A stretch of DNA of 64,000 nt, from assembly GCF_041146795.1 (NCBI RefSeq), contig NC_135175.1, forward strand, positions 33,232,136 to 33,296,135, written 5' to 3'. The stretch is from Maylandia zebra. Its lineage: Eukaryota; Chordata; Actinopteri; Cichliformes; Cichlidae. The notes under the pieces were generated by a model, which saw nothing but the letters and a program-made list of their open reading frames with translations, was not told the DNA's origin and did no database searches. Shown piece by piece: positions 35,501 to 44,663 of this stretch. Position 1 is the stretch's first letter. The number at the start of each line of letters is the position of its first letter. A program made the translations under genes and the position numbers.

Positions 35501-36650
35501 TGGTTTTATTTTGATTTCAGTTAAAAATAATGTTCCCCTCTAGCTTTGGTTTAAGTTCACTGTAATAACCTTGGTGTAGCCTCTGAATCAGATGTGAAGT
35601 CTTCTCTCCTTCCTGAGTTGCAGTGCCTGTAACATTTGTTAAATATTAACCAAAGGACGACATGATGAGCTCAGTTTCGCTGCTAATGGCAGAGACACCG
35701 GCGCACGAGTGTGAACGCACTCAGCACAGAACTGTGAATCTCGCTCAGCTCGACACCAGAAGCTTAAATTGAAATCCCCACTTTTTATCATTTCTTTGAA
35801 ATTTACTTATAATTCAAGGAAATGCTCTTTTTCTGAGTTCAGTGGTAATGATGGGGGCACCATCATAGCTGGCATGGCTGAGCAGGTGACGCTTACATCA
35901 GAGGCTCGAGTCCCGGACCATTTCCTGTGTGGGCCTGCCCACTAACTGTCCAGTAAAGGCTGAAGCTTGGAAATAAACCATTAATGAATTAATGAATCAT
36001 TCGTATTACAATTAAATTTGATATTCTTGTTATTGATCGTGGCTCAAGAGTTGGCAGTTTGTCTTGTAATTGGAAGGTTGCCGGTTCGAGCCCCGGCTTG
36101 GACAGTCTTGGTCGTTGTGTCCTTGGGCAAGACACTTCACCCGTTGCCTGCTGGTGGTGGTCAGAGGGCCTGGTGGCGCCAGTGTCCTCGCCTCTGTCAG
36201 TGCGCCCAGGGGCAGCTGTGGCTACAACGTAGCTGCCATCACCAGTGTGTGAATGTTGTGTAAAGCGCTTTGGGGTCCTTTATACTAAGTGAAGCGCTGT
36301 ACAAAAACAGGCCATTTACCATTTATAATTCCAACAAAATTCAGCAGCGACCAAACGTCAGCTTCAGAGATCATTTTCTATCTGTGCGTCTGCGTTTAGC
36401 TGATGTGTTTCGCGTTTCCTGCAGGTGAGTCGAGACTCGGCGTACACCTGGACTCAGCAGGGCCGCGCCGCTCTGGAGACTCTGTGGAAAAATCCACCGT
36501 TTGGCAAAAAGGAGGTGAGTCTGCGGCGGATGCTTTTCATGTGTTCGGTTTGCTGTTTTGATCTCCTGACGTTTTGTTTTTTTTTGTGTGTGTGTGTTTG
36601 TGAAGCCTGAGAAGAAAGAGCAAACGAAGGGCAGCAACACGAGCAGCTGA
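27463..36650 (+). CDS. apoo: MICOS subunit MIC26 / apolipoprotein O (complete)
   Basis: Nine exons: 27463-27480, 27803-27913, 28072-28197, 30760-30792, 31341-31392, 31518-31613, 32660-32751, 36425-36514, 36606-36650; 663 nt, 220 aa, all in frame. The tiny first exon (MSYARL) ends in a clean donor; an ATG at 27785 just before exon 2 is an alternative start. Residues 1-22 are hydrophobic and look like a mitochondrial or signal-type leader. LPSLYTSP, then SQYVEP-like AQYVEP and WAEPYTSQC match the APOO/APOOL family. Two hydrophobic helices follow ([36 protein letters not shown]), giving an inner-membrane hairpin protein that shapes cristae. The YPQQA motif and gene order favour APOO over APOOL. 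The polar tail [12 protein letters not shown] is not shared with mammals as far as I recall. Confidence 0.93.
28676..28995 (+). repeat. Long pyrimidine-rich (CTTT/CCTT) tract
   Basis: Dominated by CTTT, CCTT and TTCC words in apoo intron 3. It continues at about 30563-30630 on the far side of the Tc1 transposon, so the transposon sits inside it. Confidence 0.75.
28998..30560 (-). mobile_element. Tc1/mariner transposon, DD37E type, apparently complete (1563 bp)
   Basis: Flanked by TA at 28996-28997 and 30561-30562. The outer 25 bases are an exact inverted match (28998-29022 against 30536-30560, starting CAGGGAGTGCAG). A second, inner inverted 20-mer, GTGCATAATTATTAGGCAAC on the plus strand, lies at 29188-29207, with its reverse complement at 30361-30380. 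The ATTATTAGGCAA core is shared by inner and outer repeats, an IR/DR layout as in Sleeping Beauty-like elements. It lies in apoo intron 3, antisense to apoo. Perfect ends and an open transposase mean a recent insertion. Confidence 0.95.
29326..30342 (-). CDS. Tc1-family DD37E transposase, intact 338-aa ORF
   Basis: Cut-and-paste transposase. Residues 1-45 form a helix-turn-helix ([33 protein letters not shown]). A basic stretch near 48-60 ([12 protein letters not shown]) looks like the GRPR-type linker and nuclear signal. A second helix-turn-helix lies about 65-110. The catalytic triad is D144 ([11 protein letters not shown]), D237 ([11 protein letters not shown]) and E275 (DLDPIENLW), with 37 residues between D237 and E275. 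That is DD37E rather than the DD34E of classic Tc1. The spacing was counted by hand. A Gly-rich box ([12 protein letters not shown]) is near 175-185. No stop or frameshift is seen from the ATG to the stop. Confidence 0.95.
   Translation of the reverse strand: MGQKKDLTGSEKSKIVRYLAEGCSSLKIAKLLKRDHRTIKRFIQNSQQGRKKRVEKPRRKITAHELRKVKRAAAKMPLATSLAIFQSCNITGVPKSTRCAILRDMAKVRKAERRPPLNKTHKLKRQDWAKKYLMTGFSKVLWTDEMRVSLDGPDGWARGWIGKGQRAPVRLRRQQGGGGVLVWAGIIKDELVRPFRVEDGVKLNSQSYCQFLEDTFFKQWYRKKSASFKKNMIFMQDNAPSHASKYSTAWLARKGIKEEKLMTWPPCSPDLDPIENLWSIIKCEIYKEGKQYTSLNSVWEAVVGAARNVDGEQIKTLTESMDGRLLTVLAKKGGYIGR
32484..32511 (+). repeat. (CA)n microsatellite in apoo intron 6
   Basis: Fourteen CA units without interruption, about 150 bp before exon 7. 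Confidence 0.95.
32627..32653 (+). repeat. apoo: Run of 27 C forming the splice-acceptor pyrimidine tract of apoo exon 7
   Basis: Twenty-seven consecutive C, then TCCCAG|GCTCC, where the exon starts at 32660. The tract is preceded by ACTGACTCTCT. Confidence 0.9.
34108..34175 (+). mobile_element. tRNA-derived SINE fragment
   Basis: A B-box-like GGTTCGATCC is followed by GGAGACGCAGATCCC and TTTGGGGCTGCGTTAGGAAG. This is the body motif of a common teleost SINE. Only about 70 bp survives, abutting the Tc1 relic. Confidence 0.5.
34178..35478 (+). mobile_element. Old Tc1 transposon relic with nested insertions
   Basis: Left inner repeat block at 34205-34245 (GCAGTTTTTAAATGATGATT) is mirrored at about 35325-35360 (ATCATTTAAAAACTGC). 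Between them are worn pieces of a plus-strand transposase gene. The N-terminal part is at about 34250-34460 (reading near ...CCACTGGGAGAGC... and AGGTCACAA...ACAACA). The C-terminal part is at about 34917-35106. The pattern matches a widespread teleost Tc1 family whose ends read GGAAG.GGGCAAATACTTT. The left tip is missing. 34463-34916 is foreign, probably a LINE-derived repeat. 35107-35258 is a separate insertion. Confidence 0.7.
35107..35258 (+). mobile_element. Retroposon fragment with inverted 5' part, inserted in the Tc1 relic
   Basis: Flanked by a perfect 8-bp repeat GTTATTAG (35099-35106 and 35259-35266) that interrupts the Tc1 sequence. It starts with an inverted segment (35107-35189) and continues in forward orientation (35190-35258). 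The two overlap, so 35107-35130 and 35190-35213 form a 24-bp inverted repeat with one mismatch. CTTGGATGAGAGG-type and ACTACGATGACC words mark it as a common teleost LINE 3' part. Confidence 0.6.
35850..35960 (+). mobile_element. Possible tRNA-derived SINE, partial
   Basis: An A-box-like TGGCTGAGCAGG and a B-box-like GGCTCGAGTCCC at tRNA spacing, then an unrelated tail. It is not a tRNA gene: no acceptor or anticodon stem closes. Confidence 0.4.
36032..36325 (+). mobile_element. tRNA-derived SINE with LINE-like tail in apoo intron 7
   Basis: The head has TGGCTCAAGAGTTGG (A box) and a perfect B box GGTTCGAGCCC at 36083-36093. Then come a conserved body (CTTGGGCAAGACACTTCACC; GGGGCAGCTGTGGCTACAA) and a tail with AAAGCGCTTTGGGGTCC and GCGCTGTACAAA. 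The tail resembles CR1/L2-type LINE 3' ends that mobilise such SINEs. About 110 bp before apoo exon 8. No clear duplication found. Confidence 0.75.
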
Positions 36651-37290
36651 AGACGGCGAGCCGCTAACACCTGTGTACCTCCCAGAGCTGACAGTCGTTA
36701 CATGTGAGCTTCACTTTGAATCTTTCCAAAACACCTCCGCCTCTTCCCAGAAGCAGTTTGGCTCATTGCACTGGACACCTCCTCCTCTGTAAACATTCCT
36801 TCTTTCTCCTTCGATGACTTCAGCTCCTCCGGTTTAACAGAACAGGTCACAGTGACCTTTCAAAACACTTCCTCGTGCTTTAACGTCCCATTCTGCTACA
36901 GAGACCCACTAAACTCTGCCAACAACAGCATTCAGATCAGTCCGATCAGTCGTTAACACACATTTTTATTCATATCTGTCATGATTTTCTTCTTCTTTTC
37001 TCCTATTTTGAAGTAAACTGAATATTTTGACTGTTATAGCTGGGATCGACTTCTTTCTTTAGTTTTTACTGTTTATGTCAGTGAACTTAGACGGCATATA
37101 TCCCAGAGCTTTGCCTCTGTCCTCTGGAGGAGGATGTAAACGAATGAAGTCGTCCCCGATGTAGTATTCAGGTCACACTGTGATTCTTATAATCCTGATT
37201 TAATGCAGTGTTATTGTGTGCACCCATCTTCAGGTATTAATGAACTGCATAATATCCATGTCTAACATTGTACTGTATATATTATGTGTA

Positions 37291-37296
37291 ATTAAA
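37291..37296 (+). terminator. apoo: Candidate apoo poly(A) signal
   Basis: ATTAAA about 640 nt after the apoo stop, in an AT-rich 3' flank. No AATAAA nearer to the stop was noticed. Confidence 0.35.
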
Positions 37297-38682
37297 TCCA
37301 GCATTTAACACTAAAACTGCATTTATTTTTCTCTTTTGATAGTTACTCATAAAATGCATATTTAAATTATTATTATTATGTGATTACATCCTTAAATCTC
37401 ACCTGTATGTTGTAGTAAAGAAAAATAGATCTCACTGTTTTCACAAAGACAACACAAAGTGCTGAACGGTGCAGTTCCTCTAACGTCCACTAGAGGCTGG
37501 GCCTAAAGGTTAGTCACCTCTCATGGATTCCCATGCACATCTGTACCACATCTGTACATTTAATTGCTTTATAGAAACTGTCCAGAGGGGATTTTATTTT
37601 AATAAGTTATCCGTTTGGCTGCTGGTGAGCCTTAAAGTGAACAGCTGTCACTTACAGCTCCACGTAAATTAGCGGCTTCGCCTCCACCGACAGAAGCACA
37701 ACAGAAAAACCAAGAGGACGACCTGGACGTTGTCCAGCGTTGTTCTTTCTCACACTGTTGGTGCTGGGAGGTTAAAGACCAGCTAATGCCCACAGTGACC
37801 GTATGGGATGTTTGAGTTCTCACTCTAAAATTAAACTCCGGAGGAAACTATTACTGGACGAGTTTCCTGTTTCCTGGCCGTCTGTTTCTGATCCTTTGAT
37901 GTTTGAGAGTTCAGGCTGCAGACTCTGGACTCGTCAGCATGTTTAGCAGGGATGCTGAACAATCAAAGGCCTCGGATCAAAGTTTACATTTCTGTCTAAA
38001 ATCAGCTCTGTGTTTCCTTTTGGGGCCCTGCTGCTCTCGGCGGGTCCATAAAATGTGACAAATATAAAACTGAAGCAGTTCCATATTTATTCATACAGAA
38101 AATAATCATTTTGGGCCTGATGGTGGGGCTTTAATTGCTCTCAATTGCAGTTCTTTTTATGCAAAAGCTTTAAACAAATTAATATTTCCCTCAAAATCTG
38201 ACTTGAAATACATCAAATCAACCCTGTATTTTTGAGTGGATTCTAGTTATTGCAGTTACATAAAACCAGCAACACAAACCCTCAAAAACAAACAGGTTGG
38301 GTTTATTTCAAAACGATTGCTGACCAGAGTGCTGCGCGAGTTCTTGAGAAATATGTTTTTCTGTTTTATGAGAAACGCAAACATCAGCCTTTCTGTGACG
38401 TCGAAGCTGATGTTTGCTCTTAAGCATCAATTCAAAGTGAGCAGGTCAGATGTGAAGCTGTAGACTCTCACAGAGCCAATAAAAGCTGGTTTTATTGCTA
38501 CGCTAACTTTGGTATTTATAACTAAGGCATGCAAAATTTAACCTCAGTACTTTTTATATTTTTGAAATTACAGGTCATGAAAATACACGATGCTTTCAGC
38601 ATTTTTAAGTCCCGTAACTACAGGCGATATCTACATGAAATTTTCAGGGCTAAAGATTTGCAGCCAAATTAGCTTCAGGTCA

Positions 38683-38912
38683 CAGGTGTCGAACTCCAGG
38701 CCTCGAGGACATTCAGGGGTCCTGCAGGTTTTAGATGTGTCCTTGATCCAACACAGCTCATTTAAATGGCTAAATGAGCTCTTCGACATGTCTTGAAGTT
38801 CTCCAGAGGGGCCTGGTAACGAACTAATCCTTTGATTCAAGTGTGCTGACCCCGGGTGAGATCTAAAACCTGCAGGACACCGGCCCTCGAGGCCTGGAGT
38901 TCGACACCCCTG
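38683..38912. mobile_element. hAT-type palindromic MITE, copy 1 (230 bp)
   Basis: The ends are long inverted repeats: GGTGTCGAACTCCAGGCC at the left, mirrored by GGCCTGGAGTTCGACACC at the right. The core words CCTGCAGGTTTTAGATGTGT and GGTGAGATCTAAAACC are shared with the copy at 39334-39546. The target duplication is no longer clear. Confidence 0.8.
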
Positions 38913-39333
38913 GGTTAAAGCATACGAAAGATTCCAGCCCTGATTCCTTCTGTGTCTCATTACTTTTCTATTACTGTTGTATTTTAGCACTCATGATTGC
39001 CGCTCACGGCTCAGATTCACAGTTTAGATACTTTAAATCGATCAAAGCTCCTTTTTCCAGATTTGGTTGCTTTTTTCACTCAATTTCTCCTTGAAAACGA
39101 AGGTTTTGGACATTGATGCCTGAAAAGAAACTGAAACTGACAGACTGTAAAACATTTGTGTGTCATGCAGAGGCTCACACCCTGCAAGAAAACAGGAAAA
39201 CCTCAAGTAGAAGTACCTCAGTGTCGAAAACAGTACTGCAACTGATAAGAGGCTTTGTTACTGATGAGATTAAAGGACACTGAGCTGTGCAGCCAGTAAT
39301 GACAGTGAGAAACACGCCCGTGATCCAGTACAG

Positions 39334-39546
39334 CAGGGTCCCCAGTCCCAGTCCACGAGGGCCGGTGTCCCTGCAGGTTTTAGATGTGTCCTTGATCCAT
39401 CACAGCTGATTTAAATGGATAAATGACCTCATCATCATGTCTTAAAGTTCTACAAAGGCCTGATAATGAACTGATCATTCAGGTGTGTTGACCCAGGGTG
39501 AGATCTAAAGCCTGCAGGCCCTCATGGACTGGGATTGGGGACCCTG
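39334..39546. mobile_element. hAT-type palindromic MITE, copy 2 (213 bp)
   Basis: A perfect 8-bp duplication CAGTACAG lies at 39326-39333 and 39547-39554. The ends are CAGGGTCCCCAGTCCCAGTC and its imperfect mirror ending GGGACCCTG-like. The core matches copy 1 (GCAGGTTTTAGATGTGTCC; ACCCAGGGTGAGATCTAAA), but the tips differ from copy 1. Confidence 0.85.
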
Positions 39547-41959
39547 CAGTACAGCTTACATGTTGCAAGATGTGTTAAGTTGTTTACGCACATCTGAATA
39601 AGAATTAAGGAACTCAGAGCTGAGGAAGAAGAGAGAAAGCACAAACAGCAGCACATCCGCTTCCTGTTTGTCTGCGGCCTGCTGGGTTTTTATTTCAGCT
39701 CATGCTTGTTAGAAATCAGATGATTTGGCTTCTTGAAAGTGCCGTGTTGTTTTTTCTGACAAAGGAAGAGGAAACCTGCATGAACCCAGAGCTCCGTCAC
39801 GTGTTCAGACGGATTAAAGGAAGCCAGAGACAAAGAAAAAGAAAGCAGATGTCAGTTAAAGTGCAAAGACTCTGGAAACGTGTGTTTTAGTCTCGTTAGC
39901 TTCGAGTGAGGATGTTTGAGAGGTTTTCTAACTTGTCTCCACCTGTAACCCTCGTGTTTAGTATACGTGTGTTTTTAAATGCTGAATTTGCCTTGTCATA
40001 TTGTTTCAGAGTAGAGAGCACAAACTTGTGTGTCGGTGTGTTAGTTTAGAGTCAGGGTTTGTGATTGATTCACTTCAGCAGCTATTTTGATGTCAAGAGA
40101 CAAAAGCAGACAAAGTCAAAGAGTGATGACCTGTCGGCTCAGGTCACAACGATCCCGCGTCCTCACACATCCTGTTTTATTGTGGTACGGACTTTTGTTT
40201 TCCTCGTTCTGCTTTGCCCTTATTAGTTTCAATTAGCCCTGTGTTTATACTCGTCGCTTCGCATCAGCTTTCAGATCTGTTTTACCTCAGCTCTCACTTC
40301 CTCGCGCTTCACTGTCTATGATATTTATACAACTTCTTTGTGTTTCATTTCAGGACTTCTGAAACCCTTATTTCCTGTAGAGTTATGCACAGTTCAAGTG
40401 CATAACTGCTCACGTGATGAAGTCAGTGTTTGCACTTATCTAATGTAACCGCTTAAACTTAAATTAGTTTTTGTGACAAGTAGTTCACAGCATCACTGCT
40501 ATGATAACACTAATTATGTTTATTATGAGAAACTGGAGGGCAAACGTTGGTCTGTGGTGTTTAGGAACTGTGTGCAGGAGGTCAGTAGAGTAGCGGTGCA
40601 GCAGACACTGCACTGTTGGATGGAGTCAGCGTTTATGTGCAGGGTGTAATTGAATGATTTGGGCTTTAAATCCCACACAGCAGCACATAAAGTGTAATTA
40701 CACACAGCTGCATGGTTTCAATGCGCCCAGCACGCCCGGTGATGAGGGAGCGCCTTTCTCTCCTCAAACCAGGCGGCTGGAAGTGAAGCTGGAGAAATCA
40801 AGAGACTCTGAGATGGAAAAAGAAGTCAAAACTATTCAGGGGGAAGTTTTTTCCTCTCCTTTTATGCTCCTTACACTCTGCTTCCCAAACAAACCTCCCT
40901 TTAAAGGCCCAGAGTCTGAGACTTTGAGGAAACCGGCCCTCGGAGATAAATGACCTCACCGCACAGACATTCTGTGGAAAACTGTGTAATGAGGCTGCTG
41001 CTGTGTCAGTGGGTTTTAAATGATGTCAGAGGGTTTTCCAGACTTCTCATGTTATCAGCACAAGTCTGAATCCAGCCAGCTAAGACATCTTGTGGGGTTA
41101 TATTCAGTAACGTAAACAAAACAAACCACAAAGAGGAGACTACGAGCCCTGAAGCATAGCGCCTGTGCAGCTAAGCTTTAAAAACAGTGGATTTATCCAC
41201 ATAAGGATCCTTATGTTGATGCATATGAAAAGCAAAGGTGGGAGTTTCTCAGATTGACCTGATTTTAGATGGACTTGATCATAAATCAGCCCTGGAGGCC
41301 TGACAGGCGTCACCGGATAAATTCACTGACCTGCAGAAGCATTTCCTCCAGCTGATGAAAGCTTAACCAGAAATATAATTTAATAATTCAACGTAAACGA
41401 GACTGATAAGATCTGTTGTTAAAACAGCACAGAGGAAGCTTAGAAGCAGGACCTGCAGCCATAATCAGAGGAGACACTGAACTTGTGCTGACAGGCGAAC
41501 AGTAACTTTGCAGACAGACAACCGTCTGTGAGGTTAAACTTTACGACACGACTGTGCTTTTTCATCATTCACTGTTTCGTTATCATGTCCCTGCATCTTT
41601 ATGGCAACGAGATTTCTTCTGGAACAATCTCCAGTTATGATAAGAGCTATAGAAAACTATTAAAACATAGTTCAGGCCATTTAACTGAGTTCACAGTCCA
41701 GCCTTTGACTGCTTTATGAGTCCAAACGAGGCTCCACAAAAACATCTGATAAACTGAAAACAGAGGATGCGTGGACACACAGTAACAGTATGTACTGTTT
41801 GTGTTTGCAGGGGCTCCATTTCCATTAAAACTATTTTTGAACTGCAGGTTTTATCTTGCACGAAGAAGAACAAAAAACCTGAATTCATTTTATAATCTCA
41901 GAGTTTTCCTTTCAAACGTTTCCCAGCAGCATCAACATAACTGCAGAGCTGCAAACCAG

Positions 41960-44190
41960 TATGTAAAAGCTTTAAGTGCAAACATAGGTGAAATACAGTC
42001 AACAAGGCAAGAACAGACGGTTTCATTCTAAAGAGCTTTAAAGTCAATATTTGGTGTGGCTGCTGTCATCCTGCACAGCTGAACTCTCCTCGGGAGCCTT
42101 AAGAGCTTGAAAAAAGAAGGCAGCTGGACTTTGTTAGGTTTGTGAACTAATCCAGGAGGCTTCTTCAGTTCTGATCATGTGTGTCATCACCACGGCGTGA
42201 AAAGAAACCGCTGCTGCCACCCACGATGCAGTCTCGAGAACCCTTCACACCTGGCCTCAGGTGACCTCAAGTGTTTTCACGCTTAATACTCAGCGATGGT
42301 AATGACCCACGCCTTTCTCCACACCCATCGTCAACGACCACCTCCAAACGGGACGCTTTTGTTTTTAGAACTGAAGTTTAAAGAAGTCCACTTTCTTTCT
42401 TTTCTCAGGTCTGTGGGGCGACGATGACCTGGGTGAGAAGCTGCAGTCGTGCTCTCCTGCAGCTTTCTTTCAGCACTGTTCTGGAATAATTCTCCGGGCT
42501 TCAAGGACATTAAAATGTCTGCCCGGCCTTTTGGTCCCACGCTGCTTCAGTAATGTTGATGTCTGGCTTCTGGGAAGGCCGTGCTATGACTCTGTGCTCT
42601 AGCATGTTCGGTTATGCTTTTAGTGCCCTGACATTCAGGGGTCAAGCTGAAAAGTGAATCTGTTGTGAATCACATTTTCCAAGATGGCATCGTACGCTGG
42701 GTCAGATTACAATGGTGCTTTTGAGAGCATGAGGGTGGGAATGGATGTTTGTGTCTGTGTGTGCCTGTATGTCTGTGTCTATATGTCAGGTTGGGTATCA
42801 GACGCCACCTCTCTGGGGACACCTCAGGCCCTCCAAGGTTTGGAGGCCTATCTCCACCCACCACCACTTCCCCTGCCGGTGGCGGACTCCCTCAGGTGTC
42901 GGTGTGTTGGTGGTTCTTTGTGTCTGGGGATGGGCGTCCGGGTAGACACCGGCTCACTCCTTGGCGGCCGCTTGTCGGGGCCTGGGGCTCGCTCGGGCCC
43001 CTTTGGAGGTGGGGTGCCCCCGGCCTCTCGGCCTGGGGCTCGGTCACTCAGGCGCAGCTGGGGGCCGGCGGAGCTCACGGGCGCGTCACTGCAACTCCCC
43101 CTGACTTCTGCTCCGCGGCTGCTGAGTGAGCCCTCATCTGGGACTCTCCTCAGCTCTTACTGGGACAGTGGCGCGGCTGCCCCTCTGTTGGTCTTCCATG
43201 GTCTCTTGTGTTCTGGGGGCCTCTGGATGTCTGGAGTTTTGATCTCCTCCATACCCGCTTCACACCCTGGAGGACGGGGCTGTGGCCCCCCCACACTCCC
43301 TAGCAGATCATTACATGGAGAAACCTTTGGAATGCAAGCATGCTGATCCACACAGGTATGCACACATGGGTATTCACAGACGCGGACTAAAGCTTTCTTG
43401 GCTGCTGCCTCAAAGCACACTGTGCGCTGTCTATCTTGCGTGCTGCACAATATCGTTTATTATTTAGTAAATATTGATATCTATGACTAGCTAGTTTGTG
43501 ATGGTGCTTTGTTTTCTCTATTATTATGTTGCTCTTTGTTGTTTGCTGTCTCCTCTGTTTTTTTTGTTTGTTTGTTTTTTTTCTCCATACAGGTGACCCA
43601 GGAGTTTTTTTTCCTCTCTCTTCCCCCCCCTTCTCACCGTCTCTCCTCCCCTTTGGTTTTCTTTCTCTCCCCCTCTTTCTCTCATTCATTCCCCCTGTCC
43701 TATTTATTAAAAAAAAAAAAAAAAAAAAAAACGACAAAGGATGAACTGAAGCTCTGCCATCACGTAATGTTGCATACTGCTGTTTCTGATGTCATTTAAA
43801 AAAAAAAAAAAAAAAAAAAAGTGCTTTTGTGTTCATAATTTCATTAATCTCTTACTGGCTGACATTAAGCTCCCAGTGACAGTTTTGCTTCCCCAAATAT
43901 TTGAAACCTTAGATTCATCTGTATCAGACCTGTTTGCTCTCATTTCTTAAGGACATGTGGGTCATATGCCGTGTAGTTTACTGCCTGCCACTTCTCCAAG
44001 GTCTCAGCCATCAGCTCTTTAATCACCTTGATGCAAATACACAATTTTATTCCAGTCAAATATTCAGCTTTTGGATTTTTCAGTCTTAAAAAAAAAGGGG
44101 AACCAACGTGTTTGTGACAGGCTGCTAGTAACAGTTGTGTGTTGACGACACCGATCCAGCCCTCAAGTTAGTTTCTTTTTAAATAAGTGA
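41960..44190 (-). mobile_element. Old Tc1 relic, interrupted by a LINE
   Basis: TCAATATTTGGTGTGGC at about 42045 and GTTGATGTCTGGCTTCTGGG near 42555 match words of a widespread teleost Tc1 family in antisense. So do CTGTTGTGAATCACATTTTC near 42660, TTGTGTTCATAATTTCATTA at about 43827 and CAAATATTTGAAACCTTAGA near 43893. The order is that of one element. Heavily decayed, with no open transposase frame and fuzzy ends. The LINE at 42724-43820 splits it. Confidence 0.6.
42724..43820 (+). mobile_element. 5'-truncated LINE-type retroposon with two poly(A) runs (1097 bp)
   Basis: Flanked by a 9-bp duplication GTGCTTTTG at 42715-42723 and 43821-43829. GC-rich, G-rich 3'UTR-like body (42840-43300), then AT/T-rich sequence. 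A first run of about 22 A ends near 43730, then about 68 bp of non-repetitive sequence, then a second run of about 23 A directly against the duplication. No RT domain is left, so clade cannot be assigned. The open 220-codon frame across it is not a gene. Confidence 0.7.
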
Positions 44191-44474
44191 GTTGTAGGTC
44201 TTGGTTTGGTGGCCAGAGTGGCAAAAGAAAGACATCATTCTGTAAAGGTCAGCGCCACAGACTGGATGAGTGACTTAAAACCAGGAGAACTTAACGTCAG
44301 AATCTTCCTGATTCAACATAAGGACACGAGTGGACTCCTGCACTGTAGGTGACACATGGCCTGGTAAAGTTTTCTAATGAGTTTGAATTCTGTGAAGGAA
44401 ACTATGAATTCAAGTGCAATCAAAGGCAAGTATGTAACCAACTGAAGAATGACAGTTGTGTGCGATTAGCAGTT

Positions 44475-44480
44475 TTTATT
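44475..44480 (-). terminator. sat1: Candidate sat1 poly(A) signal
   Basis: AATAAA on the minus strand, about 185 nt after the sat1 stop, giving a short 3'UTR as in mammalian SAT1. Confidence 0.6.
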
Positions 44481-44663
44481 TAAAGCTAAAAGTGATTTTA
44501 AGATTGAATAAAGACGAGTAACTCTGTGACAGATTAGACACAAAAGGCTCACTAAGACTACGAACTACAGACAGATTAAATACACCAGATTACTGTGATA
44601 AATGCTGCATTTCAAAGCTGAACTCTTCTGAAAAGCCGAGGCGCGTCTGCTCGGTCGGGCCTC

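Larger units (their letters stand above)
36651..44474. other. Spacer between apoo and sat1
   Basis: apoo 3'UTR at the left, then no host exon found. 37300-38680 and 39560-41950 are ordinary AT-rich sequence with no recognisable coding or repeat content. MITEs, a Tc1 relic and a LINE are listed separately. Confidence 0.55.

Noticed and set aside
36060-36100. tRNA gene
   Set aside because: A and B boxes are present, but the cloverleaf does not close and a SINE body follows directly.
42684-43346. 220-codon open frame
   Set aside because: GC-rich LINE 3'UTR-like sequence inside a retroposon; low-complexity Gly/Ser/Leu product, no domain.
43709-43820. Poly(A) runs as transcript ends of a host gene
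   Set aside because: They are genomic A-runs inside a retroposon bounded by a 9-bp duplication.
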